A DNA stretch of 28,149 bases from positions 1 to 28,149 of the forward strand of contig JBNLBT010000040.1 of the NCBI GenBank assembly GCA_050303435.1. The letters run 5' to 3'. The DNA comes from JBNLBT01 sp050303435. Lineage in GTDB: Bacteria > Pseudomonadota > Gammaproteobacteria > Xanthomonadales > Marinicellaceae. Under the pieces are notes generated by a model, which searched no databases, was not told where the DNA came from, and was given only the letters and a program-made list of their open reading frames with translations. The position numbers were made by a program, and so were the translations under genes. The stretch's first letter is position 1, and the number at the start of each line of letters is the position of its first letter. Shown piece by piece: positions 24,043 to 28,149 of the stretch.

Positions 24043-24731
24043 TATTTTTTACCCCGAGCTTTCTTGTCTTCTTTCTTTTCTGATTTCTGGTTGTATTTTT
24101 CCAGGTCAAACACTTCGCCTTTGTAAATCCACACTTTAATGCCGATCACACCGTATGTGGTGTAGGCTTTGGCGGTGGCATAATCCACATCGGCGCGCAG
24201 GGTGTGCAGCGGCACACGGCCTTCGCGATACCATTCGGTGCGGGCAATTTCAGCGCCATTCAAACGGCCGGCCACGGCCACTCGAATGCCCAGTGCACCC
24301 AGACGCATGGCGCTGCCAACGGCACGTTTCATCGCACGTCTGAACATGATGCGTCGTTCCAACTGGGAAGCGATGCCTTGCGCCACCAGGGCCGCATCCA
24401 ATTCCGGCTTTCTGATCTCATGCACACTGATGTGGGTCGGCATGCCAAGAATTTTGGACGTTTCGTTTTTCAAACGCTCAATGTCTTCGCCTTTTTTACC
24501 GATCACAATACCCGGTCTGGCTGAATGAATGGTGATGCGCACGCTTTTCGCCGGACGCTCAATTTCAATCTTGCTGATTGAGGCATTCTTCAACTCTTTG
24601 TTCAGGTATTCCCGCACTTTGATGTCACTGATCAACTGTTCGGAGAACTGTTTCTTTTCAGCATACCATTTTGCATTGTGCAATTTTGAGATGCCCAGTC
24701 TGATGCCGGTTGGATGTACTTTTTGACCCAT
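24042..24731 (-). CDS. rpsC: 30S ribosomal protein S3
   Basis: S3 shapes the mRNA entry channel and has helicase activity with S4 and S5. The 229 residues begin MGQKVHPTGIRLGI and carry a type II KH domain with the GIVIGKKGEDIERL loop at about 75-88. A C-terminal S3 domain follows (GRLNGAEIARTEWYREGRVPLHTLRADVDYA). The C-terminal tail is a short Lys/Glu-rich run. It is 17 bases after rplV and overlaps rplP by one base. Confidence 0.98.
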   Translation of the reverse strand: MGQKVHPTGIRLGISKLHNAKWYAEKKQFSEQLISDIKVREYLNKELKNASISKIEIERPAKSVRITIHSARPGIVIGKKGEDIERLKNETSKILGMPTHISVHEIRKPELDAALVAQGIASQLERRIMFRRAMKRAVGSAMRLGALGIRVAVAGRLNGAEIARTEWYREGRVPLHTLRADVDYATAKAYTTYGVIGIKVWIYKGEVFDLEKYNQKSEKKEDKKARGKK

Positions 24732-24748
24732 GATATCTATTCCACCTG

Positions 24749-25081
24749 TTATGCTTCAGCCACTTTCAAAGTGATGTGACTGGTTCTTTTCAAAATTCTG
24801 GTACCACGTCCCTTGGCGCGGGCACGGCCTCTTTTCATGGTCGGACCCTCGTTCACATAGACGGTGCTGACAAACAGCTCATCCACATCCAGACCGTTGT
24901 TGTGTTCCGCATTGGCCACCGCTGACATCAGAACTTTTTTCAAAATGTGCGCGGCTTTTTTCGGACTGAAAGTCAGCAGCTGCTCAGCCTGTTCCACATT
25001 CATGCCGCGAATCTGGTTGGCCACCAGCCGGACTTTTTGGGCTGAAATATTGGCCCGGTTCATTTTTGCTACTACTTCCAT
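24749..25081 (-). CDS. rplV: 50S ribosomal protein L22
   Basis: L22 spans the 50S; its long beta-hairpin lines the exit tunnel constriction, where macrolide resistance mutations fall. From the ATG at 25081 it has 110 residues, the E. coli length. Marks are AKMNRANISAQKVRLVANQIRG, ANAEHNN and the hairpin GPTMKRGRARAKGRGTRI, with no insertion or deletion that would suggest macrolide resistance. AAGGTGA 5 bases before this ATG, over the rpsS stop, decides the start against the GTG at 25090. Confidence 0.97.
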   Translation of the reverse strand: MEVVAKMNRANISAQKVRLVANQIRGMNVEQAEQLLTFSPKKAAHILKKVLMSAVANAEHNNGLDVDELFVSTVYVNEGPTMKRGRARAKGRGTRILKRTSHITLKVAEA

Positions 25082-25086
25082 CGCGG

Positions 25087-25359
25087 TCACCTTGTCTTTT
25101 TGTCGCCAGCGTGGGACTTGAACGTGCGCGTGGGGGAAAATTCACCCAGCTTGTGCCCCACCATTTCTTCTGTGATCAACACCGGCACGTGTTGTCTGCC
25201 GTTGTGGATCGCCATGGTCAGACCGACCATTTCAGGTATGATCATGGATCTGCGTGACCATGTTTTGATTGGCCGTTTGCTTTTTTCTTCAATGGCTTTG
25301 TCCACTTTGTTCATCAAATGAACGTCGACAAAAGGCCCTTTTTTTAATGATCTTGGCAT
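25087..25359 (-). CDS. rpsS: 30S ribosomal protein S19
   Basis: S19 forms a complex with S13 in the 30S head near the A-site tRNA. The 90 residues (E. coli 92) start MPRSLKKGPFVDVHLMNKV and contain KTWSRRSMIIPEMVGLTMAIHNGRQHVPV and TEEMVGHKLGEFSPTRTF. It lies 9 bases after rplB and 5 before rplV. Confidence 0.98.
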   Translation of the reverse strand: MPRSLKKGPFVDVHLMNKVDKAIEEKSKRPIKTWSRRSMIIPEMVGLTMAIHNGRQHVPVLITEEMVGHKLGEFSPTRTFKSHAGDKKTR

Positions 25360-25368
25360 TGTCTTAAC

Positions 25369-26196
25369 CTATTTTTTCTTTCTGCTGCGCACGATAAATT
25401 TATCGGTGCGTTTATTTTTTCTTGTTTTATAACCCTTGGTCGGCTGACCCCAGGGTGAAACCGGATGACGGCCACCGGAGGTTCTGCCTTCACCACCGCC
25501 GTGCGGGTGGTCTACCGGGTTCATGGCCACACCACGCACCGTCGGACGGACACCACGCCAGCGCTTGGCACCGGCTTTGCCGAGTTTTTCCAGGTTGTGT
25601 TCACTGTTGGAAACCACACCCAGGGTGGCGCGACAGGTGGACAGCACTTTGCGCATTTCACCTGAACGCAAACGCACGGTGGCATAAGCGCCTTCTTTGG
25701 CGACGATGCGCACAGATGTACCTGCGCTGCGGGCTATCTGACCACCTTTGCCGGGTTTCAACTCGATGTTGTGCACCACTGAACCGAGCGGAATGTTGTC
25801 GATCGGCAGAGAGTTGCCCACTTTAATGGGCACCGACGTACCGGACACCACCTCCATGCCGGGCTCCAGATCCTTGGGCGCCAGAATGTAGCGTTTTTCA
25901 CCGTCCGAATAATTCAACAGGGCAATGTACGCGCTGCGGTTCGGATCGTATTCAAGGCGCACCACGGTGGCCTGAATGTTGTCTTTATTGCGCTTGAAGT
26001 CAATGATGCGGTACTTCTGCTTGTGGCCACCACCGCGATGACGGGTGGTGATGCGACCTAAGCTGTTGCGACCGCCGTTCTTTTTCTTGACTTCAACCAG
26101 TGAAGGCTCGGCACCGCCTTTGTGCAAACCGGTGCGCTTGACCGTGATTCTGCCACGGCGTCCCGGTGATGTTGGTTTGTCAATTTTCAATGCCAT
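25369..26196 (-). CDS. rplB: 50S ribosomal protein L2
   Basis: L2 is needed for subunit association and peptidyl transferase assembly. The 275 residues (E. coli 273) have the OB-fold (about 60-120), the SH3-like domain and the glycine-rich C-terminal segment GVAMNPVDHPHGGGEGRTSGG. The DHPHGGG stretch holds the conserved His (His 229 of E. coli) near the peptidyl transferase centre. The C-terminus is basic (RKNKRTDKFIVRSRKKK). Nothing unusual. Confidence 0.99.
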   Translation of the reverse strand: MALKIDKPTSPGRRGRITVKRTGLHKGGAEPSLVEVKKKNGGRNSLGRITTRHRGGGHKQKYRIIDFKRNKDNIQATVVRLEYDPNRSAYIALLNYSDGEKRYILAPKDLEPGMEVVSGTSVPIKVGNSLPIDNIPLGSVVHNIELKPGKGGQIARSAGTSVRIVAKEGAYATVRLRSGEMRKVLSTCRATLGVVSNSEHNLEKLGKAGAKRWRGVRPTVRGVAMNPVDHPHGGGEGRTSGGRHPVSPWGQPTKGYKTRKNKRTDKFIVRSRKKK

Positions 26197-26210
26197 TTTG
26201 GGTTCCTCAC

Positions 26211-26510
26211 TTATTCTGCGTGCTTGCCGAAATCAATCATTTGATCCGGTTGAATTTTCACGTAGGCCTTTTTCCAGTCCGGACGTTTGCCGGCGCGCAT
26301 GCGGAAAGTCTTTCTTTTGCCTTTAACATTCAGCACCGAGATGTTTTCCACATTGACACTGAACAGTTTCTCAACCGCTTCTTTGATTTCAGCTTTGGTG
26401 GCGGTTTTGGCCACTTTAAAAACATACTGGTTTGACTGCTCTCCGGCCTGATTGGATTTCTCGGAGACAATCGGCGCCAGAATGGTTGTATACATATTGT
26501 TCAAGCTCAT
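26211..26510 (-). CDS. rplW: 50S ribosomal protein L23
   Basis: L23 at the tunnel exit docks trigger factor and SRP. Starting at the ATG at 26510 gives 99 residues (E. coli 100), with LAPIVSEKS near the N-terminus. TATKAEIKEAVEKLFSVNVENISVLN and KRKTFRMRAGKRPDWKKAYV follow. The ATG overlaps the rplD stop as ATGA. The GTG at 26519 would lengthen the overlap without adding conserved residues. Confidence 0.97.
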   Translation of the reverse strand: MSLNNMYTTILAPIVSEKSNQAGEQSNQYVFKVAKTATKAEIKEAVEKLFSVNVENISVLNVKGKRKTFRMRAGKRPDWKKAYVKIQPDQMIDFGKHAE

Positions 26511-27112
26511 GCCAGCCACTCCTCAATTTTCTTGATTGCATCAACCGTGGCGACCAATTTATCTGAGGCCACCAACGACACCGGATCCAGTCCATGCACT
26601 GAAGACACAAACACGTTTGGCAGATTGCCAACTGAACGCAACAACTCTTCGGAAGGCGCGTCATTAATGATGCAACCAGTGGTCACACCCAGCTTACCCA
26701 GCCATTGAATCGCTTCTTTGGTTTTGCCGTCCTTGATTTTAATGTCGTCCACGACCACCAAACGATCTTGTCTGTTCATTTCTGACAAAATGGATTTCAA
26801 TGCGGCGCGATACATTTTTGTGTTCACTTTTTTGGTGAAATCACGCGGTTGAGCTGCAAATGCACGGCCACCACCGACCCAGATTGGGCTGCGGATGGTG
26901 CCGGCGCGGGCATTGCCCGTGCCTTTTTGCTTATACGGCTTGCGTCCGCCGCCGCTGACTGCGGAACGGTTTTTTTGCGCTTTGGTGCCGCTGCGGCCTG
27001 TGGCCAGATAAGACGTCACAACCTGGTGCACCAGCGGCTCGGAAAAGCCGCGGTCAAACACGTCGTCTGAGACCGTGATTTTTTGTTTTTTACCTGCTAC
27101 TGATAATTCCAC
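26507..27112 (-). CDS. rplD: 50S ribosomal protein L4
   Basis: L4 is a tunnel-wall protein. In E. coli it also represses the S10 operon through its mRNA leader and inhibits RNase E. The 201 residues equal the E. coli length. The extended loop at about 45-90 (SAVSGGGRKPYKQKGTGNARAG) reaches the tunnel constriction, and the globular part ends in VDAIKKIEEWLA. The stop overlaps rplW by 4 bases. The expected leader target is not seen upstream of rpsJ. Confidence 0.98.
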   Translation of the reverse strand: MELSVAGKKQKITVSDDVFDRGFSEPLVHQVVTSYLATGRSGTKAQKNRSAVSGGGRKPYKQKGTGNARAGTIRSPIWVGGGRAFAAQPRDFTKKVNTKMYRAALKSILSEMNRQDRLVVVDDIKIKDGKTKEAIQWLGKLGVTTGCIINDAPSEELLRSVGNLPNVFVSSVHGLDPVSLVASDKLVATVDAIKKIEEWLA

Positions 27113-27124
27113 AATACACCTCGA

Positions 27125-27745
27125 TTATTGCACTGGTTTAACGATGACAGTGCTGTTGGTTGCGCCTGGCACAGCCCCTTTGATCAACAACAATCCTTTT
27201 TCGGCATTGATTTGCACCAACTCGAGATTGCGAGTGGTGGTGCGCACCGCGCCCATGTGGCCGGCCATCTTTTTGCCTTTGAAAACGCGACCCGGTGTTT
27301 GGCATTGGCCAATGGATCCCGGCGCACGGTGTGACAGTGAATTGCCGTGCGTTGCATCCTGCATTCTGAAATTGTAACGTTTGATGACGCCGGCAAAACC
27401 TTTACCTTTACTGGTGCCAGTGACGTTGACTTTTTGGCCCACTGAGAAAATGGACAAATCCAGCTGGTCACCCGCGTTGTAAGACTCTTCAGTTCTGAAC
27501 TCCATGACTTCAGAACCGGCTTCAACACCGGCTTTCTTGAAATGACCCACCTGAGGTTTGTTGACCTTGGAGGCTTTCATTGGCTGGGTCGTGACTTGGA
27601 TGGCCGTGTAGCCATCAGAGTCAACTGTTTTCACTTGAGAGACAATGTTTGGCAGCACATTGATCACAGACACCGGGATGGTTTGCCCTTCCTCAGTGAA
27701 CACTCTGGTCATGCCAATTTTTTTACCAATAATACCAATAGACAT
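27125..27745 (-). CDS. rplC: 50S ribosomal protein L3
   Basis: L3 nucleates 50S assembly, and its loop reaches the peptidyl transferase centre. The 206 residues (E. coli 209) start MSIGIIGKKIGMTRVFTEEG. The central extension has TGTSKGKGFAGVIKR and HRAPGSIGQCQTPGRVFKG; the GQxQTPG loop at 146-152 contains the glutamine methylated by PrmB in E. coli. The usual Asn between the two glutamines is Cys here. It is 10 bases after rpsJ. Confidence 0.98.
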   Translation of the reverse strand: MSIGIIGKKIGMTRVFTEEGQTIPVSVINVLPNIVSQVKTVDSDGYTAIQVTTQPMKASKVNKPQVGHFKKAGVEAGSEVMEFRTEESYNAGDQLDLSIFSVGQKVNVTGTSKGKGFAGVIKRYNFRMQDATHGNSLSHRAPGSIGQCQTPGRVFKGKKMAGHMGAVRTTTRNLELVQINAEKGLLLIKGAVPGATNSTVIVKPVQ

Positions 27746-27755
27746 TTCGATCTCC

Positions 27756-28067
27756 TTAGCTCAGCTGAATCTGCACATCGACACCAGCTGACAAATCCAA
27801 CTTCATCAGGGCATCCACGGTTTTATCGTTTGGATCAACGATGTCAACCAGTCTTTTGTGCGTGCGGATTTCATATTGATCCCGGGCGTCTTTATTGACG
27901 TGCGGTGAAATCAACACGGTGTAACGCTCAATTTTAGTCGGCAGCGGAATCGGGCCCTTCACTTGAGCGCCGGTTCTTTTTGCCGTGTCCACGATGCGTC
28001 CAGCCGATTGATCAATCAACTTGTGATCAAAAGATTTCAATCTAATTCTTATTTTCTGACCAGCCAT
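27756..28067 (-). CDS. rpsJ: 30S ribosomal protein S10 (NusE)
   Basis: S10 is part of the 30S head and, as NusE, joins the antitermination complex with NusB. The ATG at 28067 gives 103 residues, the E. coli length, starting MAGQKIRIRLKSFDHKLID. RTGAQVKGPIPLPTKIERYTVLISPHVNKDARDQYEIRTHKRL follows. An in-frame start at 28106 would run through the leader hairpin and is rejected. GAGG lies about 10 bases upstream. It follows tuf by 59 bases, so the S10 run seems joined to the str operon. Confidence 0.98.
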   Translation of the reverse strand: MAGQKIRIRLKSFDHKLIDQSAGRIVDTAKRTGAQVKGPIPLPTKIERYTVLISPHVNKDARDQYEIRTHKRLVDIVDPNDKTVDALMKLDLSAGVDVQIQLS

Positions 28068-28088
28068 TTTTAATTTGCCTCTGTTTAA

Positions 28089-28109
28089 GCGGTGACTTTT
28101 CGCCACCGC
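28089..28109 (-). other. Hairpin in the tuf-rpsJ gap
   Basis: On the minus strand GCGGTGGC pairs with GTCACCGC (8 bp with one G-U) around a 5-base GAAAA loop. No U-tract follows, so it is not a standard terminator. It may be an RNA processing or stability element between tuf and rpsJ. The 59-base gap is otherwise AT-rich and without a clear promoter. Confidence 0.5.
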
Positions 28110-28126
28110 AATTCAATGTGTTCTTT

Positions 28127-28149
28127 TTACTCGAAGATTTTGGCCACCA
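28127..28149 (-). CDS. tuf: Elongation factor Tu, last codons only
   Basis: Reading the minus strand from the window edge gives VAKIFE and a stop at 28129-28127, which fits the usual EF-Tu ending VGAGVVAKI(I/F)E. The place directly before rpsJ is where tuf lies in many proteobacteria (rpsL-rpsG-fusA-tuf-rpsJ). Only seven codons are visible, so the call rests on this short match plus gene order. Confidence 0.65.

Noticed and set aside
28068..28106. 13-residue N-terminal extension of S10
   Set aside because: It covers the leader hairpin; S10 starts with MAGQKIRIRLK in the family at exactly 103 residues.

Overview
The window looks like the chromosome of a gammaproteobacterium. The minus strand carries a long S10-spc-alpha ribosomal protein run in the usual proteobacterial order, a long zinc-free type S14, an RpoA with an intact alpha-CTD DNA-binding surface, and a DsbB. 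An oxygenic or Gram-positive origin is ruled out by the outer-membrane autotransporter. The class II DAHP synthase and the large autotransporter with DUF11 repeats fit the Xanthomonadales/Marinicella side of the class, but that placement is inference and was not tested.

Left part (1-6100): a class I aminotransferase (minus, cut by the window edge) is divergent from uvrB. uvrB converges on a wax ester synthase/diacylglycerol acyltransferase gene (minus). That gene is in turn divergent from a membrane-anchored Ser/Thr protein kinase (plus). Both divergent pairs appear to use face-to-face, overlapping -10 elements. The kinase gene ends at a symmetric hairpin terminator that also serves the convergent gene.

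Middle part (6115-12757): a two-gene minus-strand unit. The first gene encodes a 1503-residue secreted protein with eight DUF11-type repeats, each with one closely spaced cysteine pair, followed by an outer-membrane autotransporter barrel. The second, 11 bases downstream with its Shine-Dalgarno over the stop codon of the first, encodes a lipoprotein with Sel1 repeats, a coiled coil, an Ig-like segment and a caspase domain with an intact His/Cys pair. Upstream of the pair is a perfect CRP-family palindrome at the exact spacing of a class II activator site. This is the most unusual part of the window.

Then come a class II DAHP synthase and dsbB, joined by an ATGA overlap and lying directly behind the alpha-operon terminator.

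Right part (14821-28149): 27 genes on the minus strand, from the last codons of tuf through rpsJ-rplC-rplD-rplW-rplB-rpsS-rplV-rpsC-rplP-rpmC-rpsQ-rplN-rplX-rplE-rpsN-rpsH-rplF-rplR-rpsE-rpmD-rplO-secY, then rpsM-rpsK-rpsD-rpoA-rplQ. Gaps are 24 bases or less, or there is overlap, except for 59 bases after tuf and 100 bases after secY. The latter gap lacks rpmJ and holds a near-consensus sigma-70 promoter for the alpha operon. No tRNA, rRNA, CRISPR array or insertion sequence was seen. No gene-free stretch exceeds 300 bases; the longest is 275 bases upstream of the autotransporter gene.
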